A stretch of DNA of 64,000 bases from Pseudomonas putida (lineage in GTDB: Bacteria > Pseudomonadota > Gammaproteobacteria > Pseudomonadales > Pseudomonadaceae), in the NCBI RefSeq assembly GCF_005080685.1, contig NZ_CP039371.1, positions 3,224,001 to 3,288,000 of the forward strand. The letters run 5' to 3'. The stretch's first letter is position 1. The number at the start of each line of letters is the position of its first letter. Positions 47,110-56,011 of this stretch are shown piece by piece. The position numbers and the translations under genes were made by a program. The notes under the pieces were generated by a model that was not told where the DNA came from, did no database searches, and saw only the letters and a list, made by a program, of their open reading frames with translations.

Positions 47110-48462
47110 ATGGACGTGAGCGTTTTTGGTACCGGTTATGTCGGTCTGGTACAGGCGGCAGCCTTGGCGGACGTAGGGCACCGCGTGCTCTGCGTGGACG
47201 TGGATACCCACAAGATCAATCAGTTGCGCCAGGGCGTGCCGCCGATCAGCGAGCCCGGGCTGTCGGAACTGCTGGAAGACAACATCCGCGAAGGCCGCCT
47301 GTCGTTCAGTACCCAGGCCAGCGACGCGGTAAGCCATGCCGAGCTGATCTTCATCGCCGTGGGCACCCCGCCGGACGAGAACGGTTCGGCCGACCTGTCC
47401 CACGTACTGGACGTCACCCGGCAGATCACCGAGCTGATGGAGGGCGACCGCACCCTGATCGTCAAGTCGACCGTGCCGGTGGGCACCGCTGACCAGGTGC
47501 TGGTGCTGGCCCGCGACGAATTGCAGCGCCTGGGCAAGGCGCAGCTTCAGGTGCGCGTGGTGTCCAACCCGGAATTTCTCAAGGAAGGCAGCGCCCTCGC
47601 CGACTGCATGCGCCCTGATCGCATCATCGTCGGCACCCGCGATGCGGTGGCTCACGACCAGCTCAGCGAACTCTACGCACCGTTCTGTCGCAACCATGAA
47701 AAGCTCATGTTCATGGACAACCGCAGTGCCGAGCTGACCAAGTACGCCGCCAATGCCATGCTCGCCACCCGCATCAGTTTCATGAACGAATTGGCCAACC
47801 TCAGCGAGCGCCTGGGCGCCGACATCGAGGCGGTGCGCAAGGGCATCGGCTCCGACCCGCGCATCGGCTACCACTTCATCTACCCGGGGTGCGGCTTCGG
47901 CGGCTCGTGCTTCCCCAAGGACATCAAGGCCTTGCTGCACACCGCCGAGCACAGTGGCATGCCGCTGCGCCTGCTGCAGAGCGTCAACGACGTCAACGAC
48001 CAACAGCGCCAGGTGCCTTTCGCCAAGCTCAAGCAGCGCCTGGGCGGTCAACTGGCCGGCAAGTCCATCGCCCTCTGGGGCCTGGCGTTCAAACCCAACA
48101 CCGACGACATGCGCGAGGCGCCAAGCCGCTACCTGATGGAAGCACTCTGGGCCGAAGGCGCCACGGTACGTGCCTACGACCCTGAGGCAATGGATGAATG
48201 CCGGCGCCTGTACGGCTACCGCGACGACCTGCAGTTGTGCGCCACGCGTGACGACACCCTGCAGGACGCCGACGCCCTGGTGATCTGCACCGAATGGAAG
48301 AACTTCCGCGTGGTCGACTTCACCCTCCTGGCGAGCAAGCTGCGCGAGCGGGTGATCATCGATGGACGCAACCTCTACAACCCCGAGCAAGTCGCCGCCC
48401 ATGGCCTGCTCTACAGCGGCATCGGCCTGCGCCAGGTCACGCCCCAGGTAGGCGCGCCATGA
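47110..48462 (+). CDS. ugd: UDP-glucose 6-dehydrogenase
   Basis: 450 residues. The Rossmann motif FGTGYVG is at 6-12, the thioester-forming Cys is Cys267 in GGSCFPKD, and the NAD- and UDP-sugar-binding segments (SNPEFLKEGSA, ALWGLAFKPNTDDMREAPS) are present. It oxidises UDP-glucose twice to UDP-glucuronate. GAGG at 47098-47101 is 8 bases from the ATG at 47110 but only 2 from an ATG at 47104, so 47110 is chosen. First gene of the polysaccharide locus; its stop overlaps the epimerase start. Confidence 0.94.
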   Translation: MDVSVFGTGYVGLVQAAALADVGHRVLCVDVDTHKINQLRQGVPPISEPGLSELLEDNIREGRLSFSTQASDAVSHAELIFIAVGTPPDENGSADLSHVLDVTRQITELMEGDRTLIVKSTVPVGTADQVLVLARDELQRLGKAQLQVRVVSNPEFLKEGSALADCMRPDRIIVGTRDAVAHDQLSELYAPFCRNHEKLMFMDNRSAELTKYAANAMLATRISFMNELANLSERLGADIEAVRKGIGSDPRIGYHFIYPGCGFGGSCFPKDIKALLHTAEHSGMPLRLLQSVNDVNDQQRQVPFAKLKQRLGGQLAGKSIALWGLAFKPNTDDMREAPSRYLMEALWAEGATVRAYDPEAMDECRRLYGYRDDLQLCATRDDTLQDADALVICTEWKNFRVVDFTLLASKLRERVIIDGRNLYNPEQVAAHGLLYSGIGLRQVTPQVGAP

Positions 48463-49523
48463 AGGTGCTGGTGACCGGCGCAGCCGGTTTCATCGGTGCT
48501 CACACCTGCCTGCGCCTGCTGCGCGATGGTCACCAGGTCCTGGGGTTGGACAACTACAACGACTACTACGACCCCAGCCTCAAGCATGACCGCGTGCGCT
48601 GGGTACGTGAGCAGGCCGGCGACCTGGCGGTGCACCATCTGGACCTGGGCGACCGCGACGGGGTGGCGCGGCTGTTCGCCCTGGAGCGCCCCGACGTGGT
48701 GGTGCACCTGGCCGCGCAGGCCGGCGTGCGTTACTCGCTGCAAAATCCACAGGCCTATGTCGACAGCAACCTCGCAGGCTTTCTCAACATTCTCGAAGGC
48801 TGCCGCCGGCATCCGGTGCAGCACTTGCTGTACGCCTCGTCCAGCTCGGTGTACGGCGCCAACCAGCGCACCCCATACCGGGTGCAGGACGCCGTCGACC
48901 ACCCGCTGTCGCTGTACGCTGCCACCAAGAAGGCCAACGAGGCCATGGCCCATAGCTACAGCCACCTGTTCGGCGTGCCCTGCAGCGGTTTGCGTTTTTT
49001 CACCGTCTACGGCCCCTGGGGGCGCCCCGACATGTCGCCGATGCAGTTCGCCACGGCGATCAGCCAGGGACGTGCGATCCAGTTGTTCAACTACGGCCGC
49101 CACCAGCGCGACTTCACCTACATCGACGACATCGTCGAAAGCCTGGTGCGCTTGATTCCCCAACCGCCAGGCGCCGACTCGCATTGGGACGCGCTGGAGC
49201 CAGACCCCGCCACCAGCCACGCGCCCTGGCGCCTGTTCAACATCGGCGGGCAGCGTCCAGTAGAGCTGCTCGACTACCTGGCATTACTGGAAAAACACCT
49301 GCAACGCGACGCTGTGATCGAACTGCTGCCGCTGCAACCGGGCGATGTGCTGGCGACCTGCGCCGATGCCACCGCGCTGGACCAGGTCACCGGTTTTACC
49401 CCATGCATTTCACTGGATGAAGGGCTCAGGCGATTCGTCGCCTGGTTTCAAGGCTACTACTCGCCCAACGGCCCTCGGGCCAACCGCGCAGGCGAGCAGT
49501 CGGATCAACGGAGGGCGGTATGA
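48459..49523 (+). CDS. UDP-sugar epimerase, probable UDP-glucuronate 4-epimerase
   Basis: 354-residue extended short-chain dehydrogenase/epimerase. TGAAGFIG is at 6-13, the SSSSVYG serine region lies near 125-131, and the catalytic Tyr/Lys are in LYAATKKAN. LDNYNDYYDPSLKHDR is the segment typical of UDP-glucuronate 4-epimerases, which make UDP-galacturonate. Start ATG overlaps the ugd stop (ATGA). The pairing with ugd strongly suggests the exported polymer contains galacturonic and/or glucuronic acid; UDP-glucose 4-epimerase activity is the alternative. Confidence 0.88.
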   Translation: MKVLVTGAAGFIGAHTCLRLLRDGHQVLGLDNYNDYYDPSLKHDRVRWVREQAGDLAVHHLDLGDRDGVARLFALERPDVVVHLAAQAGVRYSLQNPQAYVDSNLAGFLNILEGCRRHPVQHLLYASSSSVYGANQRTPYRVQDAVDHPLSLYAATKKANEAMAHSYSHLFGVPCSGLRFFTVYGPWGRPDMSPMQFATAISQGRAIQLFNYGRHQRDFTYIDDIVESLVRLIPQPPGADSHWDALEPDPATSHAPWRLFNIGGQRPVELLDYLALLEKHLQRDAVIELLPLQPGDVLATCADATALDQVTGFTPCISLDEGLRRFVAWFQGYYSPNGPRANRAGEQSDQRRAV

Positions 49524-50266
49524 CGGGACAACCCAGAAGCGCGCAGCTACAGGCGCTGTACCAGGACAAACGAATGGACCCGGCGCATCGACAACGCATC
49601 GATGCAGCGATCCACATGCAAGGCCGTGGCTGGTTCACAGGCCGTATCGGTGGCCGGCCATGGACCTTGTCGCGCACCAATCGGGCATTGTCGTGCCTGG
49701 CGGCGCTCGGCCTGTTGCTGTTGCTGTCGCCGGTATTCCTGGTGCTCGCCCTGCTGATCAAGGGCTCCAGCGCCGGCCCTGTGTTCTTCGTGCAAAAACG
49801 CACCGGTTACCGCGGCCGGGTGTTCGGCATGTTCAAGTTCCGCACCATGGTCGCCAATGCCGAGGCACTGAAGGACTCGGTGCGCCACCTGAACAAGCAC
49901 GGCGCCGATGCCATCGACTTCAAGATCGACAAGGACCCGCGCATCACCTCGGTCGGCAGCTGGCTGCGCCGCAGCAGCCTGGACGAGCTGCCCAACCTGA
50001 TCAACGTGGTCACCGGCGACATGCGCCTGGTTGGCCCTCGCCCCACCTCGTTCAACGCGTATCGCTACAAGGACAACCACCTCGCGCGGTTGTCGATCTA
50101 CCCCGGCATGACCGGCCTCTGGCAGATCTCCGGGCGCAGCAACATCGACTTCGACCAACGCGTCGAGCTTGACCTGAGTTACATCAACGAACAGAGCCCC
50201 ATGCTGGACATGAAAATCCTGCTCAAGACTCCGTTCAAAGTCTTCACTGGCCACGGAGCAAGTTGA
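49520..50266 (+). CDS. Polyprenyl-phosphate sugar-1-phosphate transferase (initiating sugar transferase)
   Basis: 248 residues, short form with one membrane anchor (LGLLLLLSPVFLVLALLIKG, about 67-86) and the bacterial sugar transferase domain: FKFRTMV, DELPNLINVV, GDMRLVGPRP, GMTGLWQ. It loads the first sugar phosphate onto undecaprenyl phosphate to begin each repeat. GGAGGG precedes the ATG, which overlaps the epimerase stop. The multi-helix N-terminal part of WcaJ-type enzymes is absent, so it is of the EpsL/PglC-like small class. Confidence 0.93.
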   Translation: MTGQPRSAQLQALYQDKRMDPAHRQRIDAAIHMQGRGWFTGRIGGRPWTLSRTNRALSCLAALGLLLLLSPVFLVLALLIKGSSAGPVFFVQKRTGYRGRVFGMFKFRTMVANAEALKDSVRHLNKHGADAIDFKIDKDPRITSVGSWLRRSSLDELPNLINVVTGDMRLVGPRPTSFNAYRYKDNHLARLSIYPGMTGLWQISGRSNIDFDQRVELDLSYINEQSPMLDMKILLKTPFKVFTGHGAS

Positions 50267-50267
50267 G

Positions 50268-50915
50268 ATGGACGGTTCTACTTCGAGAAGCCTGAGTGTC
50301 GCCACCCCGAGCGAGACCAACCTGACCGCCACTGTCCTCGACCTCGACCAGCGCACCCTGCTGCTGACCGCGGCCAATACCGGCAGCGGCACCAGCACCA
50401 GCAGCCTGGTATTCGCCAATCAGTTGGCGATGATGAGCGCCGGCAGCGTATTGCTGATCGACAGCAGCAACACCGGCAACAACCTCAGCCAGCAGTTGGG
50501 CCTGGGCAAGTTGCGCGGGTTCACCGACCTGCTGTTCGACCAGGACACCCCGCCGCTGGCCCAGGACTGCATCGTGCGCCTGGCCGACCAGCCGTTCGAC
50601 ATCCTCCCCGGCGGCACCTTCCGCCGTGGCCGCGAGCGCCTGGATCCGGAGCGCCTGCGCATCCTGCTGGCGCAACTGAGCGTCCACTACCGCTTCGTGG
50701 TCATCGATGGCGAGGCCGTGTACGCCAGCGCCGACAGCCTGGTGATCGGCACCCTGGTCGACGGCGTGATCCTGGTCGTGTGCGCCGAGGAAACCCGCTG
50801 GGAAGTCGCCCAAGCCGCGGCCCAACGCCTGACCCAGGCGGGGGCTCGATTGATCGGCAGCGTGTTCAACAAGCGCAAGTACTACATGCCCAAGTGGCTG
50901 TACGACAACCTCTAG
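50268..50915 (+). CDS. CpsD/BY-kinase-like ATPase with degenerate Walker A
   Basis: 215 residues with the P-loop fold of bacterial tyrosine kinases (CapB/CpsD/Wzc cytoplasmic domain). The expected Walker A (GEGKST) is TGSGTST at 38-44, so the phosphate-binding lysine is a threonine. Walker A' is VLLIDSSNTG rather than the usual VLLIDADLR, and the second acidic motif is FVVIDGEA. There is no C-terminal tyrosine cluster beyond YYMPKWLYDNL. It is very unlikely to be an active kinase, but could act as a structural partner of the Wzz-like protein encoded two genes on. Confidence 0.75.
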   Translation: MDGSTSRSLSVATPSETNLTATVLDLDQRTLLLTAANTGSGTSTSSLVFANQLAMMSAGSVLLIDSSNTGNNLSQQLGLGKLRGFTDLLFDQDTPPLAQDCIVRLADQPFDILPGGTFRRGRERLDPERLRILLAQLSVHYRFVVIDGEAVYASADSLVIGTLVDGVILVVCAEETRWEVAQAAAQRLTQAGARLIGSVFNKRKYYMPKWLYDNL

Positions 50916-50934
50916 GCCGGTACAGGAGAAGACC

Positions 50935-51954
50935 ATGAGATACCCATCGATTGCCCTGTGCCTGCTCGCCCTCGGCGGCTGCGCCAGCCAGGACAGCCGC
51001 GAGATGCCGGTGCAGATCCTCACCGCCCCCGCGGCCGAAAGCCAGGCCACCGAAGTGGCCAAGCGTGAACAGGTACTGCGCCCGCAGGACGTGCTGGAAG
51101 TGATCTTCCACATCCCCAACAGCTCCTCGGGGGTGTACCGCATCCAGTCCGGCGACACCGTCGACCTCAACTTCATGGCCGCCAGCGGCCTCAACGGCAG
51201 CCAACTGGTACAGCCCGACGGCACCATCACCTTGCCCAGCACCAATGCCCCGGTGCGTGTCGAAGGCTTGACCACCGCCGACGCCGAGACCGCGATCCGC
51301 GATGCCTACCGCAATAAACGGGTGTTCCAGAACAACCGTGACCAGGTCACCGTGCGCGTGCTCAGCCCGATGACCAGCGAAGTCACCTTGAAGAACACCC
51401 TGACCCACCCCGGTACCGGCATGAGCCGGGACATCACGGTGGGCAGCGACGGCCGCGCGACCTTCCCGGAAATCGGCTCGGTGCCGCTGCAAGGGATGAC
51501 CGTCAACCAGCTGCGCGACTACCTCAACGAGCGCTACGCCAGCCTGCCCGGGCACATGACGGTCGACGTGCTGCTCAAATCCACCGCCGGCAACGAGATC
51601 TACGTGCTGGGCGAAGTCGGCCAACCTGGCGCCTTCGCGATCCGTCGCCCGGTCTCGGTGCTCGAGGCGCTGACCCTGGCGCGCGGCCCGACCCTCAAGG
51701 CCAAGCTCGGCTCGGTGGTGATCATGCGCCGCGAGGGCAACACCGTGCATGCAGTGAACTACGACGTCGACAAGGCCTTGGCCGGCGGTAGCCAGAACCT
51801 CGCCTACCTGCAGCCTGAAGACATGCTCTACGTACCCAAGACCAAACTCGCCAGTGCCGCCGAGCTGTCCCGGCAACTGGCCGACGTGGTGCTGTTCCAG
51901 GGCTGGGGCTTCAGCTTCAGCTACCGGGTCGACGACAAAGACAGCGACAACTGA
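50935..51954 (+). CDS. Outer-membrane polysaccharide export lipoprotein (Wza-like)
   Basis: 339 residues. Signal peptide with lipobox LALGGC (Cys near 16), then a polysaccharide export (PES) domain starting around LRPQDVLEVIFHIPNSSSGVY, followed by SLBB-type repeats (NEIYVLGEVGQPGAFAIRR). It should form the outer-membrane exit channel for the polymer. GGAG lies 6 bases before the ATG. It sits 19 bases after the kinase-like gene. Confidence 0.9.
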   Translation: MRYPSIALCLLALGGCASQDSREMPVQILTAPAAESQATEVAKREQVLRPQDVLEVIFHIPNSSSGVYRIQSGDTVDLNFMAASGLNGSQLVQPDGTITLPSTNAPVRVEGLTTADAETAIRDAYRNKRVFQNNRDQVTVRVLSPMTSEVTLKNTLTHPGTGMSRDITVGSDGRATFPEIGSVPLQGMTVNQLRDYLNERYASLPGHMTVDVLLKSTAGNEIYVLGEVGQPGAFAIRRPVSVLEALTLARGPTLKAKLGSVVIMRREGNTVHAVNYDVDKALAGGSQNLAYLQPEDMLYVPKTKLASAAELSRQLADVVLFQGWGFSFSYRVDDKDSDN

Positions 51955-51969
51955 CAGGGGGAGCCCGGC

Positions 51970-53544
51970 ATGATCACGCAACCGAAAGAAAACTACGTGC
52001 ACGAGTTCTTCCGCATCTTCTTCGCCAACCGCCAGTTGGTGAAGCGGGTGTTCCTGGTCTTCGCCGTGATCGCGGTGTTGCTGCCACTGCTGCTCAAGCA
52101 GAGCTACGACATCACCGCCGAGGTCATCGTGCAGTCCAAGAAACTGTCGCAAAGCGACACCAGCTCGGCACTTGCCCAGGAGGCCGACCAGTTCATCCCG
52201 CCATCGCTGGCGGACATGGAAACCGAAAGCAATATCCTGCGCTCGCCTACGTTGATCCGTGAAACCATCAACCAGCTGCGCAAGGAAGGCCTTTACCAGA
52301 GCGAGCCGGGCCTGCTGCAGCGCACTGTCTTCACGCCGCTGCACAACGCCGTGGTGGCCCCCGTGGGGCGCCTGTTCGGCAGCAAGCCGGAGGAAGCCCG
52401 CGACACCGAACTGGATGCGCTCACCGATCAGGCAGTCAAGGGCCTGACCGTCGAGACCCTGCCCGGCTCCAACGTAATCTCGGTGGTGTACAGCGCCGAG
52501 GATCCCAAGCTTGGCACCCTGTTCGTCGCCCGCCTGCTGGACAACTTCCTGAAGAACCGCCAGGACCTGCAGTCCAACGAACTGCCCGAAGCCTTCTACG
52601 AGCAGAAGAAACTGCACTACCAGGCCCGCCTCGGCGACCTCGAGAGCCAACGCCTGGGCCTGCTGACGGCGATCGGCTCGTCCGATCCGAAGGAAGAGAT
52701 CACCTTCCGCCTCAACGCCATCAACACCGAGGAACAGGCGCTCAACCTGCAGCGTGATCGCCAACTGCAGAACAGCCAGTGGCTCGATTACCTGCAGGCC
52801 AACATGGCTACCGCCAGCAAGGCCAGGATGTCGGACTACGCGTTCCCCTTCACCTTCACCACCACGGTCGACAACGTGGCCTTCGAGGACCGCGAAATCA
52901 AGCAGCTCGGTGAGCAACTGACCACCCAGACAGCCCGCTACAACGCTGACCTGACGGTGTTCCAGCCAGGCTCCGAGCAGATGCTGCTGGCCCGCGAGCA
53001 GATCGCCAAGTTGCGCGGCCAGTTCCTCAAGATCGTCGACAACCGCATCCGCGAACGGCAGCAGGACCTGACCGTGACCCAGCAGGTGATCGACCAGAAG
53101 ACCCAGCGCATCGCCGAATACAAGGATCGCATCCACCAACTGCGCGAGACCCAGAGCAAGACCCGTCAGCTGGACACCGAGATCGAGGCGCTGCACAAGG
53201 CCTTCTCGACCTACGCCCAGCGCTATGAAGAAAGCCGCGGCCAGGGCCTGCTCGACGGCAGCCAGTCCAACGCCCGGATCCTCAGTGCCCCCTACGAACC
53301 AACTGCTGCAGCGTTCCCCAAACCTGGCCTGATCATTCCATTCGGCCTGGTGACCGGCCTGCTGCTGGCGATCGCCATCGTCTATGTGCGTGAGTTCTTT
53401 GACCACCGCTTCAAGCACCCGGCACAGCTCACCCACCAGCTCGACCTGCCGGTGCTGCTGGTGATCAACGACCAGACCCCGGCCCTGCCCAACCCGCACA
53501 AGGCTTGGTCCGTCCCGCGGTTGGTGCACTGGGTGCGCAATTGA
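51970..53544 (+). CDS. Chain-length determinant/export co-polymerase (Wzz/GumC family)
   Basis: 524 residues with a Wzz domain. Membrane helices flank it near residues 30-46 (VFLVFAVIAVLLPLLL) and near 455-475 (IIPFGLVTGLLLAIAIVYV), with long coiled coils between (about 200-400). There is no kinase domain at the C-terminus, so any kinase function must come from a separate protein. It controls polymer length and links the inner-membrane complex to Wza. Stop overlaps the following TTG start. Confidence 0.88.
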   Translation: MITQPKENYVHEFFRIFFANRQLVKRVFLVFAVIAVLLPLLLKQSYDITAEVIVQSKKLSQSDTSSALAQEADQFIPPSLADMETESNILRSPTLIRETINQLRKEGLYQSEPGLLQRTVFTPLHNAVVAPVGRLFGSKPEEARDTELDALTDQAVKGLTVETLPGSNVISVVYSAEDPKLGTLFVARLLDNFLKNRQDLQSNELPEAFYEQKKLHYQARLGDLESQRLGLLTAIGSSDPKEEITFRLNAINTEEQALNLQRDRQLQNSQWLDYLQANMATASKARMSDYAFPFTFTTTVDNVAFEDREIKQLGEQLTTQTARYNADLTVFQPGSEQMLLAREQIAKLRGQFLKIVDNRIRERQQDLTVTQQVIDQKTQRIAEYKDRIHQLRETQSKTRQLDTEIEALHKAFSTYAQRYEESRGQGLLDGSQSNARILSAPYEPTAAAFPKPGLIIPFGLVTGLLLAIAIVYVREFFDHRFKHPAQLTHQLDLPVLLVINDQTPALPNPHKAWSVPRLVHWVRN

Positions 53545-54644
53545 ACGCCGCCGTGCAGGGCTGCGCCCGGCCGATCCTGCACCTGCTGAGCAGTGGCGGG
53601 TTCTACGGCGCCGAGCGCATGCTGCTGGACCACTGCCTGGCCACGCCTGGCCGGCACCGGGTGCTGTTTCTCGATGCCCCGGCCGACCTGGTTGCGCGGT
53701 TTCGCGAGGCAGGCGTGGACAGCCACGCCTGCACCGGCCTCGGCGAGCTGCTGGCGCACCTGCGCCGGCTGCGCGCCGAAGGCGTGCTGATCAACAGCCA
53801 CAATTTCAAGGGCCTGTTGTTCGGCTGGCTGGCGGCCAGCGTCTTGCGCCTGCCGATGATCGCTACCCAGCACGGCTTTACCCCGCGCAGCCGCAAACAG
53901 CGCTTCTATACCTGGTTGAGCTTGCAGCTGTGCCGCACCCCGACCATCGGCCAGGTAGTCTGCGTGGCCGAAAGCATCGCCCGTATCCACCGTGATGCGC
54001 GAGTACCGGCGCGCAAGCTGGAAGTCATCCCCAATGGTCTGCCACCCGCAGCGACGCAAGCCGCCGGCGAGCGGGACTGGGGTCACCAGGGTGGCACCTG
54101 GTTGGCCGCCTACGTTGGTCGCCTTAGCCATGAAAAGGGCCCGGACCTGTTTCTCGATGCGCTCATCCCGCTGTGCCAGCGCCACCCGCGGGCGCACGCG
54201 GTGATGCTTGGCGAAGGCCCGGAACGACAGCTGCTGCAAGCACGAATCGATGCCGCCGGACTCCATGGGCGTATCACCCTGCCCGGCTTCCAACGCGAAA
54301 TGCGCCCCTGGATGGCGCGCCTGGACGCCCTGGTGATCAGCTCACGTACCGAAGGCACGCCAATGATCCTGCTCGAGGCCATGCAAGATGGCGTGCCGGT
54401 GGTGGCCTTTGGGGTCGGCGGCATTCCCGATGTGATCGAGCACGGTCGCAGTGGGCTGCTGGCCGCGCCGCTGGCGGTGAACGAGCTTGGCGAGCACCTG
54501 CGCGCACTGCTCGAAGACCCGGCACAGGCCGCCGAACTGGTGGCCCGCGCCCGCCAGACGCAACGCGAACGCTACCACCTGCCAACCCTGGCACAGCGCT
54601 GGGCCCGGGTCTATCGGGGCTCGCTCGAGGAGGTTGTCGCATGA
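53541..54644 (+). CDS. Family 4 (GT-B) glycosyltransferase
   Basis: 367 residues. The C-terminal half has the GT4 signatures YVGRLSHEKGPDLFLDAL and SSRTEGTPMILLEAMQDGVP with the E-x7-E pair that binds the nucleotide sugar. The N-terminal half includes GGFYGAERMLLDHC. TTG at 53541 overlaps the upstream stop (TTGA) and is the probable start; no ATG or strong ribosome site is available, and a further TTG lies at 53505. Sugar specificity unknown. It transfers one sugar of the repeat. Confidence 0.87.
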   Translation: MNAAVQGCARPILHLLSSGGFYGAERMLLDHCLATPGRHRVLFLDAPADLVARFREAGVDSHACTGLGELLAHLRRLRAEGVLINSHNFKGLLFGWLAASVLRLPMIATQHGFTPRSRKQRFYTWLSLQLCRTPTIGQVVCVAESIARIHRDARVPARKLEVIPNGLPPAATQAAGERDWGHQGGTWLAAYVGRLSHEKGPDLFLDALIPLCQRHPRAHAVMLGEGPERQLLQARIDAAGLHGRITLPGFQREMRPWMARLDALVISSRTEGTPMILLEAMQDGVPVVAFGVGGIPDVIEHGRSGLLAAPLAVNELGEHLRALLEDPAQAAELVARARQTQRERYHLPTLAQRWARVYRGSLEEVVA

Positions 54645-56011
54645 TCATCCCGCTGTCGCTGGTAGGCCTGGTCGGCCTGCTCTGCCTGGGGTTGCTGGCC
54701 AGCCCCTACCCATACCTGGCACCGGCCGGGGTGCTCGGCCTGGCCGGGGCCCTGGTGTTGTACCGCAAGCCTGCCTGGGGTCTGCTGGCGATCGCCACCC
54801 TGGTGCCACTGGAAGGGCTGCTCAAGGACAGCCTGTTGTCCGCCGCCAAGCTGGTGGGCATCGGCCTGGTGCTGATCCTCAGCCTGCAACTGGCCATCCG
54901 CCAATTGCCCAGCGAACGCTTGCGCAGCAGCCACTGGCGCCTGTTGATCCCGTTCATGGCGCTGTATTTGCTGAGCCTTTGGACCAGCGACAACCTGCAA
55001 CTGTCGGTCGGCCACCTGCGCGAATTGCTGGTCGGCCTGGTGGTGTTCGTCATCACCCTGCTGGCCGGGCGCGACCTCCACCTGCCAATGTTGGCGCGCC
55101 TGGTGACCCTGAGCGTCTGCGTGATCTGCCTGTTCGCGCTGTTTTCCACCCATTACCAGGAGCAGGGCCGCGCCTCGGCCATGCTCGACCCCAACGCCTT
55201 CGCCCTGCTGGTCACCATTGCCCTGCCCATGGCGCTGTGGCTGGCGATCAAGACCCGTGCGCTGGCGCTGCGGCTGTTCTGGGTAGCGTGCTGCCTGTTG
55301 CTGTTGGCCGGCATGACCAAGACCGAGTCGCGCTCGGGGCTGGTGGTGCTGCTGATCAGCCTGGGCATCGTGCTGTACAACTACCGCGAACAGCTCACGC
55401 ATATCCGCCCACGCCACCTGGGCTTCGCCATGCTTGGCCTGGCCATCGTCCTGCCACTGGGCGCGGCGCTGATGCCGGCGGGTTACGTCGAGCGCATCCA
55501 GACCCTGGTGCAGCTCAAGGGTGGGGTAAACGCGCACAAGGACGAGTCCCTTGGCCGTCGCTCCTCCTATCTGGTGGTGGGCAAGGAGATGATCAGCCAC
55601 AGCCCGGTGCTCGGCACCGGTCCCGGCACCTTCCCGCTGCACTATGCGCAAACCGGCTTCTCCAAGGCATTTGCCGGCTTCAGCGCGAAGACCACCGACC
55701 TCTACCGGCGCGCCCACAACACCTACCTGGAAGTCTTCACCGAGCAGGGGCTGCCGGCCGGCCTGCTGTTCGTCGGGATGATCGCCCTGGCCGTGCGCAA
55801 CTTCTGGCAGGCCCGCGCCGCGTGGCGCGCCACGGGCGATCGGGACAACGCCGACCTGATGACCCACCTGACCATGAGCATGCTGGCCATCGGTCTGTTC
55901 CTGATGTTCCTCAGCGTTCCGGCGCACAAGTACCTGTGGCTGATGCTCGCGCTGTCGAGTGTGGTGGTGCGCCAGGCCCGCGAGCCAAGGGGCCGGGAGG
56001 TGGCGCGATGA
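54641..56011 (+). CDS. O-antigen polymerase/ligase-like membrane protein (Wzy-type)
   Basis: 456 residues with about 11-12 membrane helices. The large periplasmic loop has the family-typical HSPVLGTGPGTFPLHYAQTG and RRAHNTYLEVFTEQGLPAGL (Wzy_C). GGAGG lies 7 bases before the ATG, which overlaps the glycosyltransferase stop. In this locus it most likely polymerises repeat units at the periplasmic face; ligase activity is the alternative but there are no lipid A-core genes here. Confidence 0.88.
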   Translation: MIIPLSLVGLVGLLCLGLLASPYPYLAPAGVLGLAGALVLYRKPAWGLLAIATLVPLEGLLKDSLLSAAKLVGIGLVLILSLQLAIRQLPSERLRSSHWRLLIPFMALYLLSLWTSDNLQLSVGHLRELLVGLVVFVITLLAGRDLHLPMLARLVTLSVCVICLFALFSTHYQEQGRASAMLDPNAFALLVTIALPMALWLAIKTRALALRLFWVACCLLLLAGMTKTESRSGLVVLLISLGIVLYNYREQLTHIRPRHLGFAMLGLAIVLPLGAALMPAGYVERIQTLVQLKGGVNAHKDESLGRRSSYLVVGKEMISHSPVLGTGPGTFPLHYAQTGFSKAFAGFSAKTTDLYRRAHNTYLEVFTEQGLPAGLLFVGMIALAVRNFWQARAAWRATGDRDNADLMTHLTMSMLAIGLFLMFLSVPAHKYLWLMLALSSVVVRQAREPRGREVAR

